Source: Arthrobacter sp. efr-133-R2A-120 (lineage in GTDB: Bacteria > Actinomycetota > Actinomycetes > Actinomycetales > Micrococcaceae). From it: DNA of 64,000 nt. Location of the stretch: assembly GCF_030209835.1 (NCBI RefSeq), contig NZ_JARVRF010000024.1, forward strand, positions 62,001 to 126,000, read 5' to 3'. A model generated the notes under the pieces. The model did not search any database. It worked only from the letters and a program-made list of their open reading frames with translations, and was not told the origin of the DNA. This document shows, one piece after another, positions 8,347 through 17,237 of the stretch. The translations under genes and the position numbers were made by a program. Positions within the stretch are counted from its first letter, which is position 1, and each line of letters starts with the position of its first letter.

Positions 8347-8829
8347 ATGAGAAATATGCCGGACATTGAGCGTTGGCCCACCGGACGGTTGTTGTCTACA
8401 GCGGCCCGGCTGGTGGAACACGCTTGGGACGAGAATCTCAGGGAGATCGGCCTCACCCACGCCGGTGTCATCGCCCTTGAGGTTCTTGCCGTCACGGGCC
8501 CCATCACTCAGACCGCGCTCGCGCAGATCGTCCGCGTGCAGGCCCAGACCATGGGGCAGACCCTCAGCAGGCTCGAAACCCACGGCCACATAAGCCGCCG
8601 TCGAAGTTCCGAAGACCGCAGGGTGCACGTCGTTTCGCTGACCGACGTCGGCAAAGAAGCGCTTGAGCGGGCGGTCGAGTCGGAGCAACAGGTCCTCGCC
8701 CAAGTGTCCATCGATACGTCGATGTTCAGGCAGGAATTGAAGGTACTCGTGCGCGAGCTGGCAGGCCGGCAAGGACCCGGGGGAGTCAACGCTAGCGCCC
8801 CTCTTGCCTCCGCAGCACGGGAAGACTAG
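8347..8829 (+). CDS. MarR-family transcriptional regulator
   Basis: A 160-residue winged-helix regulator. It has the usual layout: an N-terminal dimerisation helix, TQTALAQIVRVQAQTMGQTL as the helix-turn-helix, the wing HGHISRRRSSEDRRVHVVSL with the conserved DxR, and a long C-terminal dimerisation helix. Two ATGs (8347 and 8356) are possible and neither has a convincing Shine-Dalgarno sequence. It is divergent from the membrane methyltransferase gene, and members of this family often control such a divergent neighbour. The ligand is not predictable. Confidence 0.85.
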   Translation: MRNMPDIERWPTGRLLSTAARLVEHAWDENLREIGLTHAGVIALEVLAVTGPITQTALAQIVRVQAQTMGQTLSRLETHGHISRRRSSEDRRVHVVSLTDVGKEALERAVESEQQVLAQVSIDTSMFRQELKVLVRELAGRQGPGGVNASAPLASAARED

Positions 8830-8851
8830 TCCCAGCGCGAGTCGGAAACCG

Positions 8852-9193
8852 TCATTCGGGCTTCTCGCCCAGGAGGCCCCAGCGGTTCTTGGAAACGTCG
8901 ACGGCGGACCGCTCAACGGCCGTCGGACCCTCGCCGCGCACAGCCAATTCATCCAGGACCGCGTCGTACCAGGACTTGACCCCGAACTCAGGCTTCCCGA
9001 CGTCGAGCAACCTGAAGAGAGCGTCAGCCAAGAAGTTGAGCTCGGCAACGGACAACTTCGCAAGCCCTTGGACCGGGTCCAGCTCGCCTTCCAAGCATGA
9101 GGTGAGTAGCGCGTTCACAGCGCGGCTCCAAGCTTGGGAGTGGCGGCGCAAGAAGACTTGGAAGAGGTGGGGGTCCGGCGGGTCATGGGTCAC
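8852..9193 (-). CDS. Hypothetical protein, last gene of the molybdenum hydroxylase series
   Basis: A helical, soluble protein of about 113 residues that I do not recognise. It contains FLRRHSQAWSRAVNALLTSC, LSVAELNFLADALFRLLDVG and KSWYDAVLDELAVRGEGPTA. I set the start at a GTG (VTHDPPDPH), since the open frame continues upstream without a better signal; the start is uncertain. It is 124 bp downstream of the CoxG-like gene on the same strand and is convergent with the MarR gene, so it may be the last gene of the series. No function can be given. Confidence 0.5.
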   Translation of the reverse strand: MTHDPPDPHLFQVFLRRHSQAWSRAVNALLTSCLEGELDPVQGLAKLSVAELNFLADALFRLLDVGKPEFGVKSWYDAVLDELAVRGEGPTAVERSAVDVSKNRWGLLGEKPE

Positions 9194-9316
9194 TCCATGG
9201 AAAAGAGTTCCGAGGGCCGGCTGCATAACCCACCCTGATGATATCGACGCCGTGAGGGGCGCGGCAAGCACGCCGCGCCGCCCGAACCCGGCATCAACGC
9301 AGACTAAATGGCGCGT

Positions 9317-10108
9317 TCAGCCCCTTCCGCGTCGCCGAAGCAGCCAAGCCACCAGGACCACGACTGCGGCGGCGCAAAGCACGGGGCCGAAACGTCGGAC
9401 GAGCACCGGCCACACGGCAGAGCCCAGGTCCAATTCCGACGACGGCGCGAACGGCGCGGAAGGCGGTGCAGGTGCAGCCGCCGCCGCCGGCACAGGAGCC
9501 GCCGGAGGCCCGGCCACCGGCGCTGCGGGACCCGCAGCGGGCACGGCGGCGGCGGGCCCGGCGGCTGCTCCAGCCGCGGGCTCCCCGGGCTCCGCCTCCC
9601 CATCCGTTCCGGACCCTGCAGACGCTGCCGAGCCGCCGGCGTCGGGCTCAGTATCCTTCTCAGAACCGCCGCCCGCCTTCCCGATCACGCACTGGACAAA
9701 CTGCTCCAGCAACTTGTCCGAGATGTCCTGGATGACGCCCCGGCCGAATTGGGCCGGTTTGCCGGTGACGTTCATGTCGGTGGTCACGTCCACGGAGGTG
9801 CCGTCGCCGTCGGGCGTCAGCACTGCCGTCACAGTGGCACCCGCCGTTCCGTTGCCGCGTTTGTCCTTGCCCGTGGCCGAAATGACTACCGTGTGCGTCT
9901 CCTGGTTGCGTTCGAGGAATTCACCGGTGCCGGTGTAGATCATGGCGATCGGCCCGAGCTTGACCTTGACCGTTCCGGTGAACTGCTCGCCGCTCACGGA
10001 CGTGAGTGTCGCCCCGGGGAAACAGGGCGCGATGTCTTCCAGCTGGTTGAAGGAATGCCAGGTGTCCTCCAGCGAACTGGGAACCACGAAATGATGTTTG
10101 AGTTCCAC
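9317..10108 (-). CDS. CoxG-like SRPBCC protein with C-terminal membrane anchor
   Basis: A 263-residue protein. Residues 1-150 are a CO dehydrogenase subunit G-like SRPBCC domain (ELKHHFVVPSSLEDTWHSFN at the start, CFPGATLTSV, then FTGTVKVKLGPIAMIYTG and ATGKDKRGNGTAGATV). Residues about 155-230 are an extreme Ala/Pro/Gly linker, and residues about 240-258 form a hydrophobic anchor followed by RRRGRG. In the Cox system CoxG recruits the hydroxylase to the cytoplasmic membrane, and the linker-plus-anchor layout fits that role. The GTG start at 10108 has GGGAGG upstream. It lies 23 bp after the FAD subunit gene. Confidence 0.85.
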   Translation of the reverse strand: MELKHHFVVPSSLEDTWHSFNQLEDIAPCFPGATLTSVSGEQFTGTVKVKLGPIAMIYTGTGEFLERNQETHTVVISATGKDKRGNGTAGATVTAVLTPDGDGTSVDVTTDMNVTGKPAQFGRGVIQDISDKLLEQFVQCVIGKAGGGSEKDTEPDAGGSAASAGSGTDGEAEPGEPAAGAAAGPAAAVPAAGPAAPVAGPPAAPVPAAAAAPAPPSAPFAPSSELDLGSAVWPVLVRRFGPVLCAAAVVVLVAWLLRRRGRG

Positions 10109-10131
10109 GTCTTCCTCCCGTCCGTGTTCCG

Positions 10132-10986
10132 CTAGAGTCCGGCGGCCACGATGACGGCCCGCTTGGTGAGGACCTCGGCCAGGTGGCGGCGGTAGGCCGC
10201 GTCCCCGTTGAGGTCGCTCGCGGGATCGGTCCCTTCGCCAGCGTGTGCGCTCGCGGTGGCGATCGCTTCACGGGTTAGCGGTGCTCCTACTAGTGCCTGC
10301 TCGACGGCGGTCGCCCGCAACGGCGTGCTGGCCATGTTGGTCAGGCCGATCCTGGCCTCGGCGATCGTGCCGCCTTCCACCCGGACCATCGCGGCCACGG
10401 CGACAATAGACCATTGCTGGGCCACCCTCGTGAATTTCTCGTAGCGTGCACCCCACCCGGTGTACTTCGGCACCCGAATATGGGTGAGGATCTCGCCGTC
10501 ATCGACGGCGGTGGTGAAGTACCCCTGGAAGAAGTCCGCCGCTGCCACCCGGCGTTCCCCGTCCAGACCTGCCAGGATGAAGGTCGCGTCCGCGGCCAGC
10601 ACCGGCGCGGGCATGTCGCCCGCCGGGTCGGCGTGCACCAGGGCGCCGCCGAACGTACCGCGGTGACGGACCTGGGGATCCGCGACCGTCGCAGCGGCCA
10701 TGGCCAGCAACGGCACGTGCTCGGCAATAAGCGGGTCGGTGACGATCTCGTGGTGCGTTGTCATGGCTCCGATCAGCAGCGCGTCGCCGTCGTCGCGGAC
10801 CCCGGACAGCTCGCCTATCCGGCCCAAGTCGACCACCATCGCCGGGTCGGCCAGGCGCAGTTTCATCACGGGGATCAGGCTTTGGCCCCCGGCCAGCAGC
10901 TTCACGTCGTCGCCGGCGTCGGCCAACACGCCCAACGCCTCCGCCACCGTAGCCGGAGCGGCGTAATCGAATGCGCTCGGAATCAT
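10132..10986 (-). CDS. FAD-binding medium subunit of a molybdenum hydroxylase (CoxM-like)
   Basis: A 284-residue medium subunit that passes electrons from the Fe-S clusters to FAD. The PCMH-type FAD-binding motifs are present: LLAGGQSLIPVMKLRLADP near residue 35 and the second flavin segment ATVADPQVRHRGTFGGAL near residue 110. The C-terminal CO_deh_flav_C domain includes KFTRVAQQWSIVAVAA and GLTNMASTPLRATAVEQAL. The ATG overlaps the stop codon of the large-subunit gene (ATGA), indicating translational coupling, as expected for subunits made in equal amounts. Confidence 0.9.
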   Translation of the reverse strand: MIPSAFDYAAPATVAEALGVLADAGDDVKLLAGGQSLIPVMKLRLADPAMVVDLGRIGELSGVRDDGDALLIGAMTTHHEIVTDPLIAEHVPLLAMAAATVADPQVRHRGTFGGALVHADPAGDMPAPVLAADATFILAGLDGERRVAAADFFQGYFTTAVDDGEILTHIRVPKYTGWGARYEKFTRVAQQWSIVAVAAMVRVEGGTIAEARIGLTNMASTPLRATAVEQALVGAPLTREAIATASAHAGEGTDPASDLNGDAAYRRHLAEVLTKRAVIVAAGL

Positions 10987-13352
10987 TGCACACCTCCGGT
11001 GGTCTTGGCTTCTTCAAGGGCGGCCCACACGCGCGCCGGCGTACAGGGCATCTTGATGTCCTTCACGCCAAGGTGCCGCACCGCGTCCAGCACACCGTTG
11101 ACAATGGCGGGCGTTGAGGCGATGGTTCCCGCCTCGCCGACTCCCTTGGCCCCCAGTTGGTTGGTGGTCGAAGGCGTCTCGGTGCGCGCCGTCGTGAAGT
11201 GCGGCAGATCCGGCGCGCTCGGCACCAAGTAGTCCACAAACGAGCCCGTGACCAGGGTCCCGGCGTCGTCGTGAACGGCCTCCTCATAGAGAGCCTGGGC
11301 GATTCCCTGCGCCAGGCCGCCGTGGACCTGGCCCTCCACAATCAGCGGATTGACCACCACTCCGACGTCGTCCACGCAAACATACTTGCGTATGGTGACT
11401 TGCCCCGTCTCGGTGTCCACTTCCATGGCGGCCAGATGGGTGCCGTGCGGGAAGGAGAAGCTCTGCGGGTCGAAGGTGGCATCCGAGTCCAGATTGGGCT
11501 CAAACCCGTCCGGCAGGTTGTGCGCCGAGAAGGCGGCGAAGGCGACTTCACCGAACGCCGTGGACTGGTCAGTCCCCTTAACGCTGAACTTGCCGTCCGT
11601 GAACTCGATGTCCTCTTCGCTGGCCTCCATCATGTGCGCTGCCAGGACCTTGGCCTTCTCGATCACCTTATCCGCCGCGGCGAGCACCGCCATGCCGCCG
11701 ACCGCCAGCGAGCGGGAGCCGTAGGTGTCCAGGCCCCGCTGGGAGATCTGGGTATCGCCATGCAGCACCTCGACATTTTCGAAGGGCACGCCGAGCTTGT
11801 CCGCCACAAGCTGGCTCCACGCGGTTTCGTGGCCCTGGCCGTGCGGGGAAGTGCCGGTGACCACTTCGATGTTGCCAGTGGGGAGTACCCGCACCTGGGC
11901 GTGCTCCCAGCCGCCAGCGGCGTAACTCAGCGCGCCGAGCACCCGGGATGGAGCCAAGCCGCACATTTCGGTGAATGTGGAGATGCCGATGCCGAGTTGG
12001 ACAGGATCGTTCGCCTCGCGGCGCCTGGCCTGCTCTGCCCGGAGTTCGTCGTAGCCAAAGAGCTCCAGGGCCTTCGCCGTGGCCGCCTCGTAGTTGCCGC
12101 TGTCGTATTCGAGTCCCGTGACAGTGGTGAAGGGGAACTCCTCGTGGTTGATCCAGTTCTTCTTCCGCAGTTCCAGGGGATCCATGCCCAGGTCGACGGC
12201 GAGCTCATCCATCAAGCGCTCGATAGCGAAGGTTGCTTCCGGTCGGCCCGCGCCGCGGTAAGCGCCCGTCCACGCCTTGTTGGTGAAGACGTTGCTGCAT
12301 TCCAGGCGGTAGGCAGGGAACTTGTAGATAGCGTTGTACATGAACGCGCCCAGGATTGGGATGCCCGAGCCGATAATGCCCAGGTAGGCTCCCATGTCCG
12401 CCAGCAGCTGAATGTCCAGCCCGGTGACGATCCCGTCCTTCGTGGCCGCGAGCTTCACCTTCTGCACTTGGGCCCGGCCGTGATGTCCGGACTGCAGGGA
12501 CTCGCTGCGGGTTTCGGTGTATTTGCAGGGCTTGCCGACCCGCCGGGCTGCCATGAGGGTGATGAACTCCTCGGGGATCACCGTCAGCTTTCCGCCAAAA
12601 CCGCCGCCCACGTCGGGGGCGATCACACGGAGCTTGCTTTCCGGGAGGCCGAGCGTCAATGCCAGGATCAGCCGCAGGATATGGGGTATCTGCGTGGACG
12701 ACCACATGGTGATTTGCTCACTCGTCGGGTCAACCACGATCGAGCGCGGTTCCATGAAGGCCGGGATAAGGCGCTGCTGGTAAAAGGTGCGTTCGATGAG
12801 GACTTCGGCGTTCGCCAATGCCTCGGCGATCGGCTTGCCGGTGCCGGCTTCGCCCGAGTCAAACACCCAGGTCGCCGAGAGATTGGAGTCCAAGTTGGAG
12901 TGGGCCAGCACCTTGTCGGTGAACGCTTCCTCCAGATCCAGGACCACCGGCAGTTCGTCGTAACTGACGTCCACGAGTTCGACGGCGTCCCGCGCCGCTG
13001 CGGCGCTCCGGGCAACGATGCAGGCAACTACTTCGCCGGCAAAGGCGACCTCGTCGACGGCGATGGATGGGAACGCTGGTGCCTTCTGCTCGGTGGTGAC
13101 CGGCCAGACATTGGGCAGGCTGCCCTGTTCCGCGGCCACATCGGCTCCGGTAAGCACGGCGACGACGCCGGGTGAGGACTTTGCCGCGGAGGTATCGATC
13201 GAGGTGATCTTCGCGTGGGCGAACGGACTGCGGACCATGGCCAAATGGAGCATGCCGGGCAACGTCATGTTGTCGGTGTACCTGGAGCGTCCGGTGATGA
13301 GGTGGGCATCTTCCTTGCGGAGGCGGGGCCTGCCGACTTCGGCGATGGTCAT
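10983..13352 (-). CDS. Molybdopterin-binding large subunit of a molybdenum hydroxylase (form II CoxL-like)
   Basis: A 789-residue catalytic subunit of the xanthine oxidase/CO dehydrogenase family. It has the N-terminal a/b hammerhead domain ([16 protein letters not shown]), the molybdopterin-contact motif [11 protein letters not shown] at residues about 245-255, [10 protein letters not shown] at 364-373, [10 protein letters not shown], and the catalytic-base region [11 protein letters not shown] near the C-terminus. True (form I) CO dehydrogenases carry AYRCSFR with the Cu-Mo bridging cysteine. The AYRGAGR seen here marks form II or related hydroxylases of uncertain substrate, perhaps a nicotinate-like or other N-heterocycle or an aldehyde. 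It is coupled by ATGA overlaps to both the small and medium subunit genes. Confidence 0.9.
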   Translation of the reverse strand: MTIAEVGRPRLRKEDAHLITGRSRYTDNMTLPGMLHLAMVRSPFAHAKITSIDTSAAKSSPGVVAVLTGADVAAEQGSLPNVWPVTTEQKAPAFPSIAVDEVAFAGEVVACIVARSAAAARDAVELVDVSYDELPVVLDLEEAFTDKVLAHSNLDSNLSATWVFDSGEAGTGKPIAEALANAEVLIERTFYQQRLIPAFMEPRSIVVDPTSEQITMWSSTQIPHILRLILALTLGLPESKLRVIAPDVGGGFGGKLTVIPEEFITLMAARRVGKPCKYTETRSESLQSGHHGRAQVQKVKLAATKDGIVTGLDIQLLADMGAYLGIIGSGIPILGAFMYNAIYKFPAYRLECSNVFTNKAWTGAYRGAGRPEATFAIERLMDELAVDLGMDPLELRKKNWINHEEFPFTTVTGLEYDSGNYEAATAKALELFGYDELRAEQARRREANDPVQLGIGISTFTEMCGLAPSRVLGALSYAAGGWEHAQVRVLPTGNIEVVTGTSPHGQGHETAWSQLVADKLGVPFENVEVLHGDTQISQRGLDTYGSRSLAVGGMAVLAAADKVIEKAKVLAAHMMEASEEDIEFTDGKFSVKGTDQSTAFGEVAFAAFSAHNLPDGFEPNLDSDATFDPQSFSFPHGTHLAAMEVDTETGQVTIRKYVCVDDVGVVVNPLIVEGQVHGGLAQGIAQALYEEAVHDDAGTLVTGSFVDYLVPSAPDLPHFTTARTETPSTTNQLGAKGVGEAGTIASTPAIVNGVLDAVRHLGVKDIKMPCTPARVWAALEEAKTTGGVQ

Positions 13353-13897
13353 GCCACACCTGCCGTTTCTGTTTCGTCGCTGTCCGCGGACACTGTGCTG
13401 TCAGAAGAAACCGTGCCGTCGGAAGAAACGGTTCCGTCAGCGGCGGCCTGCACCGCGGCAACTATGTTCTGGTACCCGGTGCACCGGCAAAGGTTTCCCT
13501 CAAGGCCGTCCCGGATTTCCTGCTCGGTGGGGTGTGGGTTTTCGGTGAGGAGGGATGCCGATTGCATGATCATGCCGGGCGTGCAGAAGCCGCATTGCAG
13601 CGCATGGCATTGGTGGAAGGCTTGCTGCAGCGGGGCGAGCTTGCCGTCCCGGGCGAGGCCTTCGATGGTGGTGACGCTGTGGCCGTCTGCCTGAACCGCG
13701 AACATGGTGCAGGATTTGACGCTGACTCCGTCCAGATGGACGGTGCAGGCGCCGCAGTTGGTAGTGTCGCAGCCGATCAATGTGCCGGTCTTGCCGAGCC
13801 GTTCGCGCAGGTATTGGACCAGCAGCAATCGTGGCTCGACGTCGTCTGTGTAGCTCACATCATCGACTTCGACGGTGATCGTCTTGGAACTCGCCAT
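13349..13897 (-). CDS. [2Fe-2S] small subunit of a molybdenum hydroxylase (CoxS-like)
   Basis: A 182-residue small subunit with two [2Fe-2S] clusters. The plant-type ferredoxin cluster is [15 protein letters not shown] and later SC in KSCTMFAVQ. The second, all-helical cluster is [10 protein letters not shown] and [10 protein letters not shown]. The C-terminal tail repeats [20 protein letters not shown], which is unusual for this subunit and is encoded by degenerate tandem repeats. I chose the ATG at 13897 ([10 protein letters not shown]) because AGGAG lies upstream. The stop overlaps the large-subunit start, so the three subunit genes form a coupled S-L-M operon. Confidence 0.92.
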   Translation of the reverse strand: MASSKTITVEVDDVSYTDDVEPRLLLVQYLRERLGKTGTLIGCDTTNCGACTVHLDGVSVKSCTMFAVQADGHSVTTIEGLARDGKLAPLQQAFHQCHALQCGFCTPGMIMQSASLLTENPHPTEQEIRDGLEGNLCRCTGYQNIVAAVQAAADGTVSSDGTVSSDSTVSADSDETETAGVA

Positions 13898-13988
13898 TGG
13901 GATCTCCTGTCGCGTTGGACGACGGGCACGACTGCCCGGCATCCAGTCCTGATGTGACACAGGTTACTCCTCGGAAGGGGCGAGTGCC

Positions 13989-15155
13989 CTAGCCTGGCTT
14001 GAGTTCGTACCCCGCATCCTCGTGGTCCGCTTCAACCGTGGGTTCGTGGTGGATCCGGGCCTCCATGGTGCTCAATCTTCCGCCGCCGCCGCCCCAGTGC
14101 AAGGCAATGATTTCGGCGGCGATGGAGACGGCCGTTTCCTCCGGGGTGCGGGATCCCAGGTCCAGGCCGATCGGGCTGGAGAGCTTCGCCAATTCGGCCT
14201 CGCCCAGGCCTGCTTCGCGCAGCCGTTCCAATCGGTCGTGGTGCGTGCGCCGGGATCCCATCGCCCCCACATAGGCCACGTTGTGGCGCAGTGCCAACTC
14301 CAGCAGCGGCACGTCGAATTTCGGATCATGCGTCAGCACGCAGATCACGGTGCGTTCATCCACTTGGCCGGCACTGATCTGCGCCTGCAGGTAGCGGTGC
14401 GGCCATTCCACCACTACCTCGTCGGCTTGCGGGAACCGCGCAGCGGTAGCGAAAACCGCGCGTGCATCGCAGACCGTGACCCGGTAGCCGAGGAAGGTGC
14501 CTTGCTTTGCGACCGCGGCGGCGAAGTCGATCGCGCCGAACACCAGCATCCGCGGCTGAGGGGCGAAACTGAGGGCGAAAACGCGCATGCCTTCGCCGCG
14601 CCGCTGCCCGTCCGGTCCGTACATGAGGGTCGTGTTGCGGCCTGCGGCCAGCAGGCCCTGGACGTCGTCGGATACCGCATGGTCGGCACGCTCGCTGCCG
14701 AGGGAACCCACGAACCCCTCCGGGCGGACCACCAGGTGGCGGCCCAGCCACGCGGGATCGGGGTGTTCGATCACGGTGACGATGGCAACCGGACGGCCTG
14801 CACCGACGTCGTCCGCTACCTGGGCCAGTTCCGGGAAGTTCTCAGTGGAGACCGGCTCCACGAAAATGTCCAGGATCCCGCCGCAGGTGAGGCCGACCTC
14901 GAACGCGGCGTCGTCACTGATCCCGTAGCGCTGCAGCACCGGTTTGCCGGACTCGACCACCTTGGTGGCCAGTTCGTAGAGCGCTCCTTCGACGCACCCG
15001 CCGGATACCGAGCCCACCGCACTGCCGTCGGCGTCGACCATCATGGCGGCGCCGGCCGGCCGCGGTGCGGAGCGGAAGGTGCGCACCACCGTGCCGAGTC
15101 CTACTGTGTGGCCGGCCGCCATGGCAGCAACCAGATCGTCCAAGACCTCACGCAT
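13989..15155 (-). CDS. XdhC/CoxF-family molybdenum cofactor insertion protein
   Basis: A 388-residue maturation factor. The N-terminal XdhC_CoxI domain has MREVLDDLVAAMAAGHTVGL and VGSVSGGCVEGALYE with the conserved Cys. The C-terminal Rossmann-like domain has LVFGAIDFAAAVAKQGTFLG, ICVLTHDPKFDVPLLELAL and YVGAMGSRRTHHDRLERL. XdhC proteins bind the molybdenum cofactor, protect it and help convert it to the sulfido form before insertion into the hydroxylase. The ATG at 15155 is used; a TTG two codons earlier is possible. The start overlaps the end of the VWA gene by 8 bp, placing it in the maturation part of the operon. Confidence 0.88.
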   Translation of the reverse strand: MREVLDDLVAAMAAGHTVGLGTVVRTFRSAPRPAGAAMMVDADGSAVGSVSGGCVEGALYELATKVVESGKPVLQRYGISDDAAFEVGLTCGGILDIFVEPVSTENFPELAQVADDVGAGRPVAIVTVIEHPDPAWLGRHLVVRPEGFVGSLGSERADHAVSDDVQGLLAAGRNTTLMYGPDGQRRGEGMRVFALSFAPQPRMLVFGAIDFAAAVAKQGTFLGYRVTVCDARAVFATAARFPQADEVVVEWPHRYLQAQISAGQVDERTVICVLTHDPKFDVPLLELALRHNVAYVGAMGSRRTHHDRLERLREAGLGEAELAKLSSPIGLDLGSRTPEETAVSIAAEIIALHWGGGGGRLSTMEARIHHEPTVEADHEDAGYELKPG

Positions 15156-16293
15156 TGGCAACCACGTCCAACAACTCCTCGAAACTCTGCATTGAGTGCC
15201 CCCCTATAAAGAAGTCAACGTGCGGCAGCACTGCCCTGATTCCCCGTTGCAGGGGCTCGTACCCCGCTTTGCCGCGGTGCGGGTTGGACCAAATGATCCG
15301 CCTCGCCAGATGGTGCAGCCGCTCGGCCTGGCGTCCCAGCAGCGCGGGGTCGCCCCGCTCCCAGCCGTCGCTGGCAATCACGACGACGGCGCCGCGCACC
15401 ATCACGCGCTGGCCCCAGCGGTCGTTGAAAGCCTGCAGCACCTCTCCAAGCCGGGTTCCGCCGGACCAGTCGGGGACTGTGCGGCCGGCGAGGGCCAAGG
15501 CATTTTCGGGATCAGGGACACGAAGCGCACTTGTCACGCGGGTCAGACGGGTGCCGATCGTGAACACCTCCACCTGGCGCGGAGCAGCTTCCACTACCCG
15601 GTGGGCCAAACGAAGCAGGCTGTCCGCGTAAGGTGCCATCGAACCTGAAACGTCGATCAACCAGACCATCCGGCGGGTTTTGCGCGGGGCCCGGGCGCGG
15701 CGAAGGGGCCCCGGTTCCCCGCCGCGGCGCAACTGGTCGCGCAGGGTCCGGACGCGGTCCACGTCGCCGTGCCGGTCGAGGTGCCTGCGCCGGGTCTGCC
15801 GGGTGGGCAAGCGCACCGGCAACTCCTCGAACATCCGGTGCAGCAGCGCGCGTTCCGCGTCGTCCAGGACGGCTACGTCGCGGTGCCGCAGCAGCTCCCG
15901 GCGGCTGGCGAGCGCCCGCAACTGTTCCCGCCTACCTTCCGGCCCGCCGTCGTCGTCATCCAAAGTGGCAGCGCTGACTGACGTCGCGGAGTTTTCCAGG
16001 CGTTGGGCGGCGGAGTGTTCCACGGCAAACCAGGCCTCAAACGTCCGCTGGAAGGCGGGCAAGTCCTCGGGCGAGGCGCATAGCGTCGCGCGGCCGGCCC
16101 AGAACACGTCCGAACGGCGGTCCAACTTGAGCCTGCCGACGGCGTCGACGAAGCTGAGCGAGCGGTCCGCGGTCACTTTCACGCCGGCCGCACGCACGGC
16201 TGCGGCGAAGGCAAGGAGGATCTCTTCGGCGCTGTGGCCGGTGCTCTGGCCTGCCGCGGGGCCGGCCGGGGGGCCGTGTTCTGCCGTTGGCAT
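15148..16293 (-). CDS. VWA domain-containing protein (CoxE-like)
   Basis: A 381-residue protein with a C-terminal von Willebrand factor A domain. The MIDAS motif is in MVWLIDVSGSMAPYADS, followed by the downstream TRL and SDGWERGD segments. The N-terminal half is helical with a long arginine-rich region (RLPTRQTRRRHLDRHGDVDR). In the Cox system CoxE works with the MoxR ATPase CoxD as a chaperone pair needed for the Cu/S-Mo active site. The ATG at 16293 follows 4 bp after the MoxR stop codon, which fits that partnership. The open frame extends upstream only inside the MoxR gene. Confidence 0.87.
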   Translation of the reverse strand: MPTAEHGPPAGPAAGQSTGHSAEEILLAFAAAVRAAGVKVTADRSLSFVDAVGRLKLDRRSDVFWAGRATLCASPEDLPAFQRTFEAWFAVEHSAAQRLENSATSVSAATLDDDDGGPEGRREQLRALASRRELLRHRDVAVLDDAERALLHRMFEELPVRLPTRQTRRRHLDRHGDVDRVRTLRDQLRRGGEPGPLRRARAPRKTRRMVWLIDVSGSMAPYADSLLRLAHRVVEAAPRQVEVFTIGTRLTRVTSALRVPDPENALALAGRTVPDWSGGTRLGEVLQAFNDRWGQRVMVRGAVVVIASDGWERGDPALLGRQAERLHHLARRIIWSNPHRGKAGYEPLQRGIRAVLPHVDFFIGGHSMQSFEELLDVVANA

Positions 16294-16297
16294 GGGC

Positions 16298-17194
16298 TCA
16301 GCCGAGCATCCGGGCCAGGGCCGCCGAGACCCGCTCGGTGTCCTCGCGGTACTTGCACAACGCGCCGATGCTGGCCGCGGCCGAGGCAAGGTCCAGCTCC
16401 GCCCTGCCGAGCTGGTGCAGGGCACGCGCCCAGTCCAGGGTCTCGGCGACGCCGGGAGGCTTCAGTACGTCGTCGGTGACCCGGATCTGTTGGACCGCGC
16501 GAACCACTTGCTCGGCCAGGAGCGCAGGTACTTGGGGGAGTCGGGTGCGCACGATTTCCACTTCGCGGGCCAGCCCGGGGTGGTCGATCCAGTGGTAGAG
16601 GCAGCGGCGTTTGAGTGCATCGTGCAGATCGCGGGTCCGGTTGGAGGTGAGCACCACGATCGGCGGAGTGTCGGCCTTGACCGTGCCGAACTCGGGGATG
16701 GAGACCTGGTAGGTGGAGAGCACTTCCAGCAGGAACGCCTCGAACTCGTCGTCGGCCCGGTCGATTTCGTCGATCAGCAGCACGGCCGGGCTTTGCTGTA
16801 GCGCCTTGAGGATAGGGCGGGCTAAGAGGAACCGTTTGTCATAGAGCGAGCTTTCCAGCTCGGCCACGCTCAGCCGCGCGCTCATTCCCGAGCCGCCGCT
16901 GGCCTCCACGCTGCGCAGATGCAGGATCTGGGCGGTGAAGTCCCAGTCATACAGCGCCTGCGAGGCGTCGATTCCCTCATAGCACTGCAATCGGATCAGC
17001 GGCAGCCCGAACCCTTGCGCGAGGGCCTCGGCCAGGGAGGTTTTGCCGGTGCCCGGTTCGCCTTCCAGCAGCAGCGGCCGTTCCATGCTCAGGGCGAGGT
17101 AACCGACGGTGGCCAGGCCGTCGTCGGCGAGGTAGCCTGTGGCGGCCAGCATTTCGGCCAGCGCTGTGGCGGAGCTGATCGACGTCTGCGTCAT
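16298..17194 (-). CDS. MoxR-family AAA+ ATPase (CoxD-like)
   Basis: A 298-residue AAA+ chaperone ATPase. Walker A is GEPGTGKTSLAEAL near residue 41-54; Walker B is AVLLIDEIDRADDEFEAFLL; sensor 1 is PPIVVLTSNRTRDLHDAL; and the arginine-containing segment RRCLYHWIDHP follows. MoxR ATPases act with VWA proteins on metalloenzyme assembly. Position directly upstream of the CoxE-like gene fits a CoxD role in maturing the hydroxylase encoded downstream. The ATG at 17194 is the natural start. Confidence 0.92.
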   Translation of the reverse strand: MTQTSISSATALAEMLAATGYLADDGLATVGYLALSMERPLLLEGEPGTGKTSLAEALAQGFGLPLIRLQCYEGIDASQALYDWDFTAQILHLRSVEASGGSGMSARLSVAELESSLYDKRFLLARPILKALQQSPAVLLIDEIDRADDEFEAFLLEVLSTYQVSIPEFGTVKADTPPIVVLTSNRTRDLHDALKRRCLYHWIDHPGLAREVEIVRTRLPQVPALLAEQVVRAVQQIRVTDDVLKPPGVAETLDWARALHQLGRAELDLASAAASIGALCKYREDTERVSAALARMLG

Positions 17195-17237
17195 GGCACC
17201 AGCATAGGGTCACCGGCTGGGATGCGGTCCGGCTCGG

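Noticed and set aside
11157..13175. A 672-codon open frame opposite the CoxL-like gene
   Set aside because: It is a GC-rich shadow of the strongly supported molybdenum subunit gene, with no family motif of its own. The same holds for long frames opposite the molybdoenzyme (1174-2481), the relaxase and the levanase.
10983..13352. Calling the hydroxylase a CO dehydrogenase (coxL)
   Set aside because: The AYRCSFR signature of the Cu-Mo site is missing; AYRGAGR indicates a different or uncertain substrate.
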